The notes beneath the pieces are model-generated. The model ran no database searches, was not told the DNA's origin, and saw only the letters and a list, made by a program, of their open reading frames with translations. Source: Delftia tsuruhatensis NBRC 16741 (GTDB lineage: Bacteria > Pseudomonadota > Gammaproteobacteria > Burkholderiales > Burkholderiaceae_C). Taken from it: a stretch of 64,000 nt of DNA. Location: positions 1 to 64,000 of the forward strand of contig NZ_BCTO01000052.1 in assembly GCF_001571325.1 (NCBI RefSeq), read 5' to 3'. This document shows, piece by piece, positions 1 to 8,449 of this stretch. Position 1 is the first letter of the stretch. Every line of letters starts with the position of its first letter. The position numbers and the translations under genes are program-made.

Positions 1-48
1 AGGAATTTCTTCCTTGCTTCTGACTTGCTGCAATCAGCGAAGCCTTGA

Positions 49-78
49 ATTCTAACACAGTTTTTAGCGTCGTTGCAA
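49..78 (-). promoter_or_regulatory. Tandem promoter P1 (rrn/tRNA-like), reading out of the window
   Basis: On the minus strand TTGCAA (73-78) and TAGAAT (49-54) are separated by 18 bases. This is the promoter nearest the left edge in a series of three similar minus-strand promoters, each with an A-run just before the -10 box. The gene they serve lies beyond position 1. Stacked promoters suggest a stable-RNA operon, which is an inference. Confidence 0.45.
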
Positions 79-140
79 TCAAATTTCTTCGATCTTTTCA
101 ACACCAGCGATTTGCATCGCTCTCTTCAGCAGAGCCTTGC

Positions 141-168
141 ATTGTAGCACGTTTTTTCGCGCTGTCTA
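141..168 (-). promoter_or_regulatory. Tandem promoter P2 (rrn/tRNA-like)
   Basis: The minus strand shows TAGACA (163-168), a 16-base spacer with an A6 run, and TACAAT (141-146). The sequence from the A-run through the -10 and on to GCAAGGC closely matches the corresponding part of P1 about 92 bases downstream, as if the promoter unit had been duplicated. Confidence 0.45.
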
Positions 169-223
169 CAAGACTTTTCTGACTCATCGCTGTCTGCAAG
201 GCAGTGTGGCGACGAGGGATCGA

Positions 224-255
224 ACTATAGCATGGGTTTTTACCGATGGCGTGAA
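224..255 (-). promoter_or_regulatory. Tandem promoter P3, weakest of three
   Basis: The minus strand has a TATAGT -10 box (224-229) preceded by the same AAAAAC context seen in P1 and P2. The best -35 (TTCACG, 250-255) is poor and sits 20 bases away, so this call rests on the -10 and its resemblance to the other two. The rest of 1-401 holds no convincing gene. Confidence 0.25.
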
Positions 256-312
256 ATTCGTGAACTTCCTTGCAGACCAGTGAAGAAGCCACCGCCCCGC
301 CCTCTGAAACCC

Positions 313-345
313 GCCCGGAGCCTGCCCTGCGGGCAGGCTCCGGGC
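313..345. repeat. Perfect 15-bp inverted repeat in the uup leader
   Basis: Positions 313-327 and 331-345 are perfect complements separated by TGC, giving a very stable G+C-rich hairpin that ends 56 bases before the uup start codon. No T-run follows on the plus strand, so it is not a standard terminator in that direction. It could be a leader structure, an operator, or an insulator from the opposing promoters. Confidence 0.6.
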
Positions 346-401
346 GCGGAGGCCTTGCTGCCTGCACCAGGAATCGGGCCCGCATAGATAATGCGCGCAC
401 G

Positions 402-2279
402 ATGGCATTGATTACTTTGTTAGACGCCCAACTGGCGTTCGGGCATGTGGCGCTTCTCGACCACGCCCAGTTTTCCCTGGAGAGCGGCGAGCGTGTGGGC
501 CTGATCGGTCGCAACGGCGCAGGGAAGTCCTCTTTGTTGAAGATTCTTGGCGGGCTGGCCAAGGCAGACGACGGGCAGGTCCAGACACAGTCCGGCATCC
601 GCATTACCTATGTGGCGCAGGAGCCGGTGCTTGTGCCCGAGCAGACAATCTTCGAGTCGGCATCCGCCGGCATAGCCGAGGTGATTGCCGTGCGCGACCG
701 CTACCTGGCTGGCGCCGAGGGCGAGGATCTCGATGCGCTGCAGTCCCAGATCGAGGCCTATGACGCCTGGAACTGGGAGCAGCGCGTGGAGGAGACTCTG
801 CAGCGGCTGCACCTCGATCCCGAAGCCGTGGTGGGCACCCTGTCCGGCGGGATGAAGAAGCGCGTGGCACTGGCCCAGGCCCTGGTGGCGAGACCCGATG
901 TACTGCTGCTGGATGAGCCGACCAACCACCTGGATCTTGACGCCATCGAGTGGCTGGAAGAGTTGCTGCTGAACTTCAAGGGCAGCGTGGTGACCATTAC
1001 GCACGATCGATCCTTCCTGGACCGGATTTCCACACGCATCGTGGAGCTGGATCGTGGAACGCTGCGCTCGTATCCCGGCAATTTCGTCCAGTACCAGCAG
1101 ACCAAGGAGGATCAGCTGGCCCAGGAGGCCGTGATCAATGCCAAGGCCGACAAGCTGCTGGCCCAGGAAGAGGTCTGGATCCGCAAGGGCGTGGAAGCCC
1201 GCCGCACGCGCAGCCAGAGCCGCATCGGCCGGCTTGAGCAGTTGCGGGCCAACCGCGCTGCCCGCCGCGAGGTGCTGGGTGGCGTGAAGATGGACATTGC
1301 GTCGGGCCGAGGCGACGGCTACCAGGGCAAGATCGTGGCCGAGCTGACGGATGTGGCCAAGTCCTTTGGCGACAAGAACATCGTCTCCCACTTCACCGCC
1401 ACCATTTTGCGCGGAGACAAGGTGGGCCTGATCGGACCCAACGGCGCAGGCAAGACGACGCTGCTCAAAATGATTCTGGGCGAACTGGCACCTGACAGCG
1501 GCCAGGTGCGGCTGGGGGCGAATCTGCAGGTGGCGTACTTCGACCAGATGCGTCACCAGATCGACATGGATGCCACGCTGGAGGACTTCATCAGCCCCGG
1601 CAGCGAGTGGATCGAGATCGGCAGCCAGAAGAAGCACGTGAAGAGCTATCTGTCGGATTTCCTGTTCTCTCCGGCGCGCGCCCATTCCCCCGTTCGCTCG
1701 CTGTCTGGCGGGGAGCGCAACCGCCTGTTGCTGGCCCGGCTGTTTGCCCGGCCCGCGAATGTGCTGGTGCTGGACGAGCCGACCAACGATCTCGATATCG
1801 AGACGCTGGAAATGCTGGAAGACCTGCTGCAGAACTACGACGGCACCGTTTTTCTGGTCAGCCATGACCGCAGTTTCCTGGACAACGTGGTCACCAGCAC
1901 CATCGCCTGGGAAGGCCCGGGCCAATGGCGCGAATATGAAGGCGGCGTGCAGGACTGGCTGGATCAGTCCCGCCGCAGCCGCGATCTGGCCGAGGCCGCG
2001 CAGCCCAAGCCATCCAAGGAAGAGGCCAAGCCCGTTGCGGCACGCAGCGACGGCAAGCCCAAGCGCAAGCTCAGCTACAAGGAGCAGCGTGAGCTCGATC
2101 AGTTGCCCGAAAGCATTGCAGCGCTGGAGGCAGAGCAGAAGTCCATTCGGGAAGCCTTGGCCGATGGTTCGCTGTATGCCAGCGACAATTCCCGCGCCGT
2201 TCAGTTGCATCAGCGCGATGGCGAGATCGATGAGCAGCTGATGGAGGCGCTGGAGCGCTGGAGCGCACTGTCGGAGTGA
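402..2279 (+). CDS. uup: ABC-F family ATPase, Uup-like
   Basis: A soluble tandem ATPase of the ABC-F family, which acts on ribosomes or on DNA-associated processes rather than in membrane transport. Two nucleotide-binding domains are clear: GRNGAGKSS and LSGG...LLLDEPTNHLDL in the first, GPNGAGKTT and LSGGERNRLLLARL...LDEPTNDLDI in the second. A charged C-terminal segment of about 90 residues (KRKLSYKEQRELDQLP onward) matches the coiled-coil DNA-binding tail of Uup. The ATG at 402 is chosen because the homologous protein begins there; upstream in-frame codons start at a TTG and cross the long hairpin at 313-345. No strong ribosome site precedes it. It is 625 residues, normal for Uup, and ends in a bidirectional terminator shared with cheB. 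It has no flagellar role. Confidence 0.93.
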   Translation: MALITLLDAQLAFGHVALLDHAQFSLESGERVGLIGRNGAGKSSLLKILGGLAKADDGQVQTQSGIRITYVAQEPVLVPEQTIFESASAGIAEVIAVRDRYLAGAEGEDLDALQSQIEAYDAWNWEQRVEETLQRLHLDPEAVVGTLSGGMKKRVALAQALVARPDVLLLDEPTNHLDLDAIEWLEELLLNFKGSVVTITHDRSFLDRISTRIVELDRGTLRSYPGNFVQYQQTKEDQLAQEAVINAKADKLLAQEEVWIRKGVEARRTRSQSRIGRLEQLRANRAARREVLGGVKMDIASGRGDGYQGKIVAELTDVAKSFGDKNIVSHFTATILRGDKVGLIGPNGAGKTTLLKMILGELAPDSGQVRLGANLQVAYFDQMRHQIDMDATLEDFISPGSEWIEIGSQKKHVKSYLSDFLFSPARAHSPVRSLSGGERNRLLLARLFARPANVLVLDEPTNDLDIETLEMLEDLLQNYDGTVFLVSHDRSFLDNVVTSTIAWEGPGQWREYEGGVQDWLDQSRRSRDLAEAAQPKPSKEEAKPVAARSDGKPKRKLSYKEQRELDQLPESIAALEAEQKSIREALADGSLYASDNSRAVQLHQRDGEIDEQLMEALERWSALSE

Positions 2280-2293
2280 GCTTTCTTCGGACG

Positions 2294-2323
2294 AAAAAAA
2301 AGAGCGCCTGGCGCTCTTTTTTT
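2294..2323. terminator. Bidirectional intrinsic terminator between uup and cheB
   Basis: AGAGCGC (2301-2307), loop CTG, GCGCTCT (2311-2317), with an A-run on the left and a T-run on the right. It therefore works as a rho-independent terminator in both directions for the convergent genes uup and cheB. Confidence 0.9.
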
Positions 2324-2353
2324 CATGGGTGCCGCCAGGACCGGCCGTTGCAC

Positions 2354-3487
2354 TCAAATGCGGTGGTGAACCTGGTCCGAACCTATGCGCAGCTTGCCCA
2401 GCAAGGCGGAGGCGATCTGGTTGAGGGGCAGCACCTCGTCGGCCGCACCATGGGCGATGGCCTCGCGCGGCATGCCGAAGACGATGCAGCTGGCTTCGTC
2501 CTGCACGAAGTTGTAGCTGCCCGCATCGCGCATTTCACGCATGGCGACCGCGCCATCGGCACCCATGCCGGTGAGCATGATGCCGTAGGCGTTGCGGCCC
2601 GCACAGGCCGCCACCGACTTGAAAAGCACCTCGACCGAAGGCTTGTGGCGATTCACGGGCGGGCTGTCATCCACCACGGCGACATAGTTGGCACCGCTGC
2701 GCTGCACGGAGAAATGCTTGCCGCCCGGTGCGATGTAGGCGTGGCCGGGCAGCAGCCGCTCGCCCTGCTGTGCTTCCTTCACGGTCATCTGGCACAGGCT
2801 GTTGAGCCGGGCCGCGAAGCTGGTGGTGAAGCCCGGCGGCATGTGCTGGGTGATGACGATGGCCGGGCAGTCGGCCGGCAGATGGGTGAGCACTTCACGG
2901 ATGGCCTCGGTGCCGCCGGTGGAGGCACCGATGGCAATCAGCTTTTCCGTGGACAGCCGTCCCAGCAGCGACGCCGGTGCAGCCTGGCGCGGCGCGCTCA
3001 TGCCAGCCGAGGCGGAGACCGGCGCCACCGCGCTGCCGGTGGCGGGAGCCGCACTGCGCGGAGCGACCGGCAGGCGCCGGACCTGGGCCACGGCAGCAAC
3101 GCGGATCTTGTCCACGATCTGCGCGGCCAGCTCCTGCAGGCCGTTGGACACGCCCACGCGCGGCTTGGCCACGAAGTCGATGGCGCCCAGCTCCAGCGCG
3201 CGCATGGTGACCTCGGCGCCGCGCTCGGTCAGCGTGGAGATCATGACCACCGGCATGGGGCGCAGCCGCATGAGCCGGCCCAGGAAGTCGATGCCATCCA
3301 TGCGGGGCATTTCCACATCGAGCGTGATCACGTCGGGATTCATCTCGCGGATCATCTCGCGTGCGATCAGCGGATCGTTGGCCGAGCCGATGCATTCCAT
3401 GTCGTGCTGGCGATTGATGATCTCGGACAGCAGACTGCGCACCAGCGCAGAGTCGTCCACCACGATCACCCTGATTTTCCTGTCCAT
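2354..3487 (-). CDS. cheB: Chemotaxis glutamate methylesterase / glutamine deamidase CheB
   Basis: CheB removes methyl groups from receptor glutamates during adaptation and is activated by phosphorylation from CheA. The N-terminal receiver (about 1-125) has the acidic pair VVDDS and the phospho-acceptor Asp57 in TLDVEMP. An Ala/Pro-rich linker leads to the methylesterase domain, whose triad is visible: Ser in GASTGGTEA, His in ITQHMPPGF, and Asp in LTGMGADGA. The 377-residue length is normal. It is the last gene of the minus-strand che operon, 15 bases after cheD, followed by the shared terminator at 2294-2323. Confidence 0.97.
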   Translation of the reverse strand: MDRKIRVIVVDDSALVRSLLSEIINRQHDMECIGSANDPLIAREMIREMNPDVITLDVEMPRMDGIDFLGRLMRLRPMPVVMISTLTERGAEVTMRALELGAIDFVAKPRVGVSNGLQELAAQIVDKIRVAAVAQVRRLPVAPRSAAPATGSAVAPVSASAGMSAPRQAAPASLLGRLSTEKLIAIGASTGGTEAIREVLTHLPADCPAIVITQHMPPGFTTSFAARLNSLCQMTVKEAQQGERLLPGHAYIAPGGKHFSVQRSGANYVAVVDDSPPVNRHKPSVEVLFKSVAACAGRNAYGIMLTGMGADGAVAMREMRDAGSYNFVQDEASCIVFGMPREAIAHGAADEVLPLNQIASALLGKLRIGSDQVHHRI

Positions 3488-3502
3488 TCCTTTGAACCTT
3501 CC

Positions 3503-4240
3503 TCAAAACAGGTCGACCGAGCCGCCTGCCGTATTGCGTGCCACGACGGCTGCATTGCCGCGCGTGAATTCCTGCTGTACCAGCTCCTCCGGATGGGCAT
3601 GTGCCAGGCGCTTGACCATGGCCTTGCCGCTGGCGGGGAAGAACACCACCTTGCGCGGGTAGATGTCCAGCACATCCTCCGAGACGATGGGGATGCGTTC
3701 GGTCTGCAGGTACTGCGTGACGAAGGCGGTATTGCGTTCGCCCACGTTCATGGTGGTGAAGTTGTGCATCACCTGCCCGCCGCCGAAGATCTTGGCCTGC
3801 AAAGACTCGCGCCGTGCGCCGAGCTTGAGCATTTCGTTGATCAGCAATTCCATGGCGTACGAGCCGTAGCGGCCCGACGCATCAGCGGAGTCGCCGTCGG
3901 GCAGCATGAAATGGTTCATGCCGCCCACGCGCATGGTGCGGTCCCAGATGCAGGCCGAGATGCACGAGCCCAGCACGGTGACCAGGATCACGTCCTCGTT
4001 GGAGACGAAGTATTCGCCCGGCAGCACCTTGACGGCGTTGTGCTGGAAATGCGGGTCGTAGTAGAAGAACGACGCCTCGCCGGGGTAGCGCTGCTGGCGC
4101 TTGAGCTGCTCCAGCGAGGAGCGCGGCACCGGGTCGCCCGGCGCCGGGTAGTCCGCAGCGGTATAGCTGTTGATGCGCGGCGTGCGGCGGCGCTCCGAAG
4201 GCGGCGGGGGCGGTGCGAAGGCGGAGCGGTCTCCGATCAT
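3503..4240 (-). CDS. cheD: Chemoreceptor glutamine deamidase CheD
   Basis: CheD deamidates selected receptor glutamines so that they become methylatable. The catalytic Cys is in VTVLGSCISACIWD and the partner His in GGMNHFMLPD. The C-terminal part contains the KVVFFPASGKAMVKRL stretch typical of the family. The N-terminal 50 or so residues are Pro-rich and poorly conserved. The start at 4240 has a strong ribosome site (AGGGGG seven bases upstream). At 245 residues it is slightly longer than the usual 200 or so because of that N-terminal extension. It lies between cheR and cheB in a compact operon. Confidence 0.95.
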   Translation of the reverse strand: MIGDRSAFAPPPPPSERRRTPRINSYTAADYPAPGDPVPRSSLEQLKRQQRYPGEASFFYYDPHFQHNAVKVLPGEYFVSNEDVILVTVLGSCISACIWDRTMRVGGMNHFMLPDGDSADASGRYGSYAMELLINEMLKLGARRESLQAKIFGGGQVMHNFTTMNVGERNTAFVTQYLQTERIPIVSEDVLDIYPRKVVFFPASGKAMVKRLAHAHPEELVQQEFTRGNAAVVARNTAGGSVDLF

Positions 4241-4273
4241 GGGAAGACCCCCTTGTGTGCGGCAGGACCTGCG

Positions 4274-5164
4274 TCAGCGGCGCTCATAGACCGTCTTCCC
4301 CTTGAGCGTGAACAGATCGCGCGAGTCGCTGAAGTTCTCGGCATGTCCGACGAACAGCAGGCCCCCGGGCTTCATGACGCGGTGGATGCGCTCCAGCACG
4401 CGGCGCTGCGTGGCCGCATCGAAGTAGATCATCACGTTGCGGCAGAAGACCACGTCGAAGGGATCGCGGAACGGCCAATCGTCACGGATCAGATTGACGT
4501 TGAGAAACTCCACCAGGCGGCGCAGCTCGGGCTTGACGCGCACCAGGCCCGCATTGCCGGCCTTGCCCCGCAGGAAGAAGCGGTGCAGGCGCTCGGCGCT
4601 CATGCCCTTGATGCTTTCGGCGCGATAGACACCGGCCGACGCCGTGTCCAGCACACGCGAGTCGATGTCGCTGGCCTGCAACTGGAAGCTGGGCGTGGCG
4701 CCCAGCACTTCCAGGGCCGTCATGACGATGGAGTAAGGCTCTTCCCCGGTCGAGGCCGCGTTGCACCAGACCTTCCAGGCCGTGCCGGCCGGCTTGCTGC
4801 GCAGATGCTGGGCAAAGATCTCGAAATGGTGCTGCTCGCGAAAGAACGCGGTGAGATTGGTGGTCAGCGCGTTCACGAACTCCTGCCACTCCACGCCATC
4901 GGACTGGGACTCCAGCCAGTCCAGGTAGGTGGCAAAGCTGTCGTAGCCCGTCTCGCGCAGGCGCCGCGACAGGCGGCTGTAGACCATGGCGTGCTTGCCA
5001 TCGTGCAGGCTGATGCCGGCCCGCTGGTAGATCAGCGCCTGCACGCGGGCGAAGTCCCGCGACGACCATTCGAATTCGCGCCCCTGGGCCAGGGGCCCGT
5101 TGGCTGCCCCGTCGTCGGCGACGGGGCGCGCGGCCAGTGCCGCATTGGAAGAACCGGATCGCAT
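4274..5164 (-). CDS. cheR: Chemotaxis protein methyltransferase CheR
   Basis: CheR transfers methyl from S-adenosylmethionine to receptor glutamates. After an N-terminal helical CheR_N domain (about 30-90, beginning DFARVQALIYQRAGI), the methyltransferase core has the motif VWCNAASTGEEPYSI for AdoMet binding and VVFCRNVMIYFD near the end. The protein is 296 residues, normal length. Only 26 bases separate it from cheW. In many beta- and gammaproteobacterial operons a receptor gene sits between cheW and cheR; here none does. Confidence 0.97.
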   Translation of the reverse strand: MRSGSSNAALAARPVADDGAANGPLAQGREFEWSSRDFARVQALIYQRAGISLHDGKHAMVYSRLSRRLRETGYDSFATYLDWLESQSDGVEWQEFVNALTTNLTAFFREQHHFEIFAQHLRSKPAGTAWKVWCNAASTGEEPYSIVMTALEVLGATPSFQLQASDIDSRVLDTASAGVYRAESIKGMSAERLHRFFLRGKAGNAGLVRVKPELRRLVEFLNVNLIRDDWPFRDPFDVVFCRNVMIYFDAATQRRVLERIHRVMKPGGLLFVGHAENFSDSRDLFTLKGKTVYERR

Positions 5165-5190
5165 GAGGGCGCTCAGTGCAAGAACGGGTC

Positions 5191-5676
5191 TCAGTCGGCC
5201 GAAGCGACCAGGCCCATGTCCACGTTGTTCATGAGCTTTTCGATGTCCAGCAGGATGAGCATGCGCTCGCCCACCGAACCCAGGCCCAGGATGCAGCCGC
5301 TGTCGATGGCGCTTTCGATGTCCGGCGCGGGGCGCACGGCTTCGGGAGCCAGCTCCATCACGTCGCTGACCGAGTCCACCACGATGCCCACCACGCGGTT
5401 GCGCAGGTTCAGGATGATGACGACGGTGAAGCTGTTGTATTCGACCTGGGAGCAGTTGAACTTCAGGCGCATGTCCACGATGGGCACGATGGTGCCGCGC
5501 AGATTCACCACGCCCTTGATGAACTCCGGCGCATTGGCGATGCGCGTGGGCGGCTCGTAGCCGCGGATTTCCTGCACCTTCAGAATGTCGATGCCGTATT
5601 CCTCCTGGTCCAGGCGGAAGGTCAGGTACTCGCGCGCGCCGGTGGCGACGCCTGCAGTCTTAGCGATCACGCTCAT
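5191..5676 (-). CDS. cheW: Chemotaxis coupling protein CheW
   Basis: CheW is the adaptor that links receptors to the kinase CheA in the signalling array. The single CheW domain shows YLTFRLDQEEYGIDI near the N-terminus, NLRGTIVPIVDMR in the middle, and the GIVVDSVSDV segment. At 161 residues it is standard. A strong GAGGAG ribosome site precedes the ATG. It follows cheA after a 114-base gap that contains a small G+C-rich hairpin. Confidence 0.97.
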   Translation of the reverse strand: MSVIAKTAGVATGAREYLTFRLDQEEYGIDILKVQEIRGYEPPTRIANAPEFIKGVVNLRGTIVPIVDMRLKFNCSQVEYNSFTVVIILNLRNRVVGIVVDSVSDVMELAPEAVRPAPDIESAIDSGCILGLGSVGERMLILLDIEKLMNNVDMGLVASAD

Positions 5677-5738
5677 TGCTCAGCTCCTCAACTGTCGGGC
5701 CCGCGCCGTGGTGGCGAAAGCCATGGTTTTTGGCGGCG

Positions 5739-5755
5739 CGCAGGCTCTGCCTGCG
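5739..5755. repeat. Small inverted repeat in the cheA-cheW gap
   Basis: CGCAGGC (5739-5745), loop TCT, GCCTGCG (5749-5755): a seven-pair hairpin with no T-run on either side. It may stabilise or attenuate the mRNA between cheA and cheW. No gene is visible in the 114-base gap. Confidence 0.35.
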
Positions 5756-5790
5756 GCTCCGTCGTTTGTCGTCAGGTATCCCTGTCCCAT

Positions 5791-7995
5791 TCAGTGGCGC
5801 GCGCGGCGCACCAGCGCACCCGTGTCCAGAATCAGCGCCACCGTGCCATCGCCCAGGATGGTGGCGCCCGAAACGTTGGGCACCTTGCGATAGTTCGATT
5901 CCAGGTTCTTGACCACCACCTGGTGCTGGCCCAGCAGCTCGTCGACCAGCAGGGCCACGCGGCTGCCGTCGGACTCGACCACCACCATGATGTTGCTGGA
6001 CTGGCTGGTGTCGCTGCGCGGCACACGGAAGGTCTTTTCCAGCGCGAACACGGGCATGTACTCGTCGCGCACCTTGACCAGTTGCGTGCCGTTGGCCACG
6101 GTGTTGACGTCCTCTTCCTTGACCAGGAAGGACTCGACCACCGAGGACAGCGGCAGGATGTAGACCTCGTCGCTGACGCCCACCGACATGCCGTCCATGA
6201 TGGCCAGGGTCAGCGGCAGGCGAACGGCCACGCGCATGCCCTTGCCCTGGTTGGACTCGATCTCCACCGAGCCGCCCAGCGCCGCGATGTTGCGCTTGAC
6301 CACGTCCATGCCCACGCCGCGCCCGGACACGTCGGTCACCACATCGGCCGTGGAGAAGCCCGGCGCGAAGATCAGCTGCCAGACATCCTGATCGGGCATG
6401 CTGTCCGAGACATCCATGCCGCGCTCGCGGGCCTTCTTGAGAATCTTCTCGCGGTTCATTCCGCGGCCGTCGTCGCGCACCTCGATGACGATGGAGCCGC
6501 CCTGATGGGAGGCTGCCAGCGTCAGCGTGCCATGCTCGGACTTGCCAGCGGCCAGGCGCTCCTCGGGCATTTCGATGCCGTGGTCCACGCTGTTGCGCAC
6601 CAGATGGGTCAGCGGGTCGGTGATCTTCTCGACCAGACCCTTGTCCAGTTCGGTGGCTTCGCCCAGCGTGATCAGGTCGATCTTCTTGCCCAGCTTGCCG
6701 GCCAGGTCGCGCAGCATGCGCGGGAAGCGGCTGAACACGGTGGACATGGGAATCATGCGGATGGACATCACCGATTCCTGCAGATCGCGCGTATTGCGGT
6801 CCAGATCGGCCAGGCCTGCCAGCAGTTGCTGGTAGGCCGATGCATCCAGCCCGTGGCTGTTTTGCGCCAGCATGGCCTGGGTGATGACCAGCTCGCCTAC
6901 CAGGTTGATGAGCTGATCGACCTTGGCCACCGACACACGGATGCTGGTCGACTCCATCTGCGCCTGCTGCGCCTGGGCAGCCGTCTTGGCAGCGGGCTTG
7001 GCCGCGGCACCGGCCGGCTGGATGGCCAGCGCGCCGTCGGCCTGGGGCATGCCGGGTGCGCCGTTGAAGAAGCCGTAGGCCTCTTCGGCGGGCGGAATGG
7101 CGACCGAGGCCAGGGCGGCGTCGGGATCGTGCGCGGCATGCTCTTCGGCGACGGGGGCTTCGGCCACCTGCACCGCTTCGGTTGCAGGAGCGGCCCCGGC
7201 CGCCTCATCGGCTGCCGTGATGCGAACCTGCTCCTTGGCCACGTGGAAGGCGAACAGATCGAGCAGGTCGTCGTCGGTGGACGAGGTCTGCACGGCAAAG
7301 AGGCGGCTTTGCGGCTGATCGCAGGCCAGGTCCTCGATGCGGCCCAGGCCGGGAATGTCGCGGAACAGTTCCTTGATGGCCTCGGCCATCTCCAGACGCT
7401 CCAGCGGACCGATCAGGATGTGCAGCGAACGGCCGCCACTGGCGGGTGCCGTTCCGACGGCGCCGCCCGATACGGGTGCGGCAGGCGCGGGCGCCTCGAC
7501 CGGCGTTGCCACGGGAGCAGGCGCCGGTGCCGGTGCGGCGGCCGGGGCGGCTGTTGCAGGCACGGCACTGCGGCCTTCTGCCAGCATCTCGATGCGCGCC
7601 ACCAGATCCGTGGTGGACAGGGCCTCGCCCTCGTTGCCGGCCTGGTGGCGTGCCAGCAGGCTGCGGCTGGCATCGGCCGACTCCAGCAGCACGTCGACCA
7701 TTTCCGGAATCGGTGTGATCTCATGCCGGCGCAGCCGGTCGAGCAGCGACTCCATGCGGTGCGTCAGCTCGGTCACATCGGCAAAGCCGAAGGTGGCCGC
7801 GCCGCCCTTGATCGAGTGCGCGCAACGGAAAATGCCGTTGAGCTCCTCGTCGTTGGCCGCCGACAGATCCAGATTCAGCAGCATCTGCTCCATCTGGTCG
7901 AGGTTCTCGGCCGCTTCTTCGAAGAAGATTTGATAGAACTGGCTCAGGTCGAAGTCTGCGCCCGCTCCTGCCCCATCCTGGTGTAGATCCGCCAT
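5791..7995 (-). CDS. cheA: Chemotaxis histidine kinase CheA
   Basis: CheA is the central kinase that phosphorylates CheY and CheB in response to receptors. Domains in order: Hpt with the phospho-acceptor His60 in CAHSIKGGAATFG; an Ala/Pro-rich linker and a P2-type CheY/CheB-binding region near 190-270; a second Ala-rich linker; dimerisation helices starting around SIRVSVAKVDQLINLVGEL; an ATPase domain with HLVRNSVDHGIE, VRDDGRGM and GRGVGMDVV boxes; and a C-terminal CheW-like domain. It is 734 residues, somewhat long because of the linkers. A sigma-28-like promoter lies just upstream, over the end of cheY, so cheA can probably be transcribed separately from cheY. Confidence 0.98.
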   Translation of the reverse strand: MADLHQDGAGAGADFDLSQFYQIFFEEAAENLDQMEQMLLNLDLSAANDEELNGIFRCAHSIKGGAATFGFADVTELTHRMESLLDRLRRHEITPIPEMVDVLLESADASRSLLARHQAGNEGEALSTTDLVARIEMLAEGRSAVPATAAPAAAPAPAPAPVATPVEAPAPAAPVSGGAVGTAPASGGRSLHILIGPLERLEMAEAIKELFRDIPGLGRIEDLACDQPQSRLFAVQTSSTDDDLLDLFAFHVAKEQVRITAADEAAGAAPATEAVQVAEAPVAEEHAAHDPDAALASVAIPPAEEAYGFFNGAPGMPQADGALAIQPAGAAAKPAAKTAAQAQQAQMESTSIRVSVAKVDQLINLVGELVITQAMLAQNSHGLDASAYQQLLAGLADLDRNTRDLQESVMSIRMIPMSTVFSRFPRMLRDLAGKLGKKIDLITLGEATELDKGLVEKITDPLTHLVRNSVDHGIEMPEERLAAGKSEHGTLTLAASHQGGSIVIEVRDDGRGMNREKILKKARERGMDVSDSMPDQDVWQLIFAPGFSTADVVTDVSGRGVGMDVVKRNIAALGGSVEIESNQGKGMRVAVRLPLTLAIMDGMSVGVSDEVYILPLSSVVESFLVKEEDVNTVANGTQLVKVRDEYMPVFALEKTFRVPRSDTSQSSNIMVVVESDGSRVALLVDELLGQHQVVVKNLESNYRKVPNVSGATILGDGTVALILDTGALVRRARH

Positions 7996-8026
7996 CTTTG
8001 GTCCTGCTGTTTCCTGTTGCCCGTAC

Positions 8027-8053
8027 TTATCGGCTCAACGCATTACTTTCTGA
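8027..8053 (-). promoter_or_regulatory. Candidate sigma-28 promoter for cheA
   Basis: On the minus strand TCAG (8050-8053), 15 bases, then an exact GCCGATAA (8027-8034). The start point would fall in the short gap between cheY and cheA. The -10 is perfect and the -35 is imperfect but matches the TCA(A/G) form seen before motA, flgM and fliD in this window. Confidence 0.5.
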
Positions 8054-8397
8054 ATGACTTCGATCAAACGGTTCGGATCGAAGGGCTTGACCAGCCAGCC
8101 CGTGGCGCCCGCAGCGCGTCCGGCCTGCTTCATCTGGTCGCTGGATTCGGTGGTGAGAATGAGAATGGGCGTGTTCTGGAACTTCGGGTTTTCGCGCAGC
8201 TTGCGCGTCAGGCCGATGCCATCGAGGCGCGGCATGTTCTGGTCGGCCAGCACCAGATCGACTTGTTCGAGCTGGGCCTTTTCGAGCGCATCCACGCCGT
8301 CCACGGCCTCCACGACGCGAAATCCCGCTCCTGCGAGGGTGAACGCCACCATCTTTCGCATCGAGGGGGAATCATCAACAGCCAGAATCGATCGCAT
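8035..8397 (-). CDS. cheY: CheY-type response regulator (operon copy)
   Basis: A single receiver domain of 120 residues. AVDDSPSMR carries the Mg-binding acids, Asp52 in LADQNMPRLDG is the phospho-acceptor, and LVKPF carries the conserved Lys. It starts at the ATG at 8397, which has GGAG six bases upstream; a TTG four codons earlier overlaps that ribosome site and is less likely. It lies between a short CheZ-like gene and cheA. It differs clearly from the second CheY at 61078, which has the classic enteric [14 protein letters not shown] start, so the two probably have different partners. The downstream target (flagellar switch or CheA phosphate sink) cannot be read from sequence. Confidence 0.93.
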   Translation of the reverse strand: MRSILAVDDSPSMRKMVAFTLAGAGFRVVEAVDGVDALEKAQLEQVDLVLADQNMPRLDGIGLTRKLRENPKFQNTPILILTTESSDQMKQAGRAAGATGWLVKPFDPNRLIEVIQKVMR

Positions 8398-8449
8398 GTA
8401 TAGCTCCAACAGACGGGCAATAAAAGGTGGATGGGTGCATGGTCAGCGG

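Noticed and set aside
420-2357. 645-residue open frame on the minus strand opposite uup
   Set aside because: It mirrors uup codon for codon in a high-G+C region and shows no domain or ribosome site; Uup on the plus strand is clear.
2276-8403. Very long plus-strand open frames opposite cheB-cheA (1094 and 936 residues), rich in His, Gln and Arg
   Set aside because: They lie antisense to well-conserved che genes, have the composition expected of reverse frames in G+C-rich DNA, and show no family motifs.
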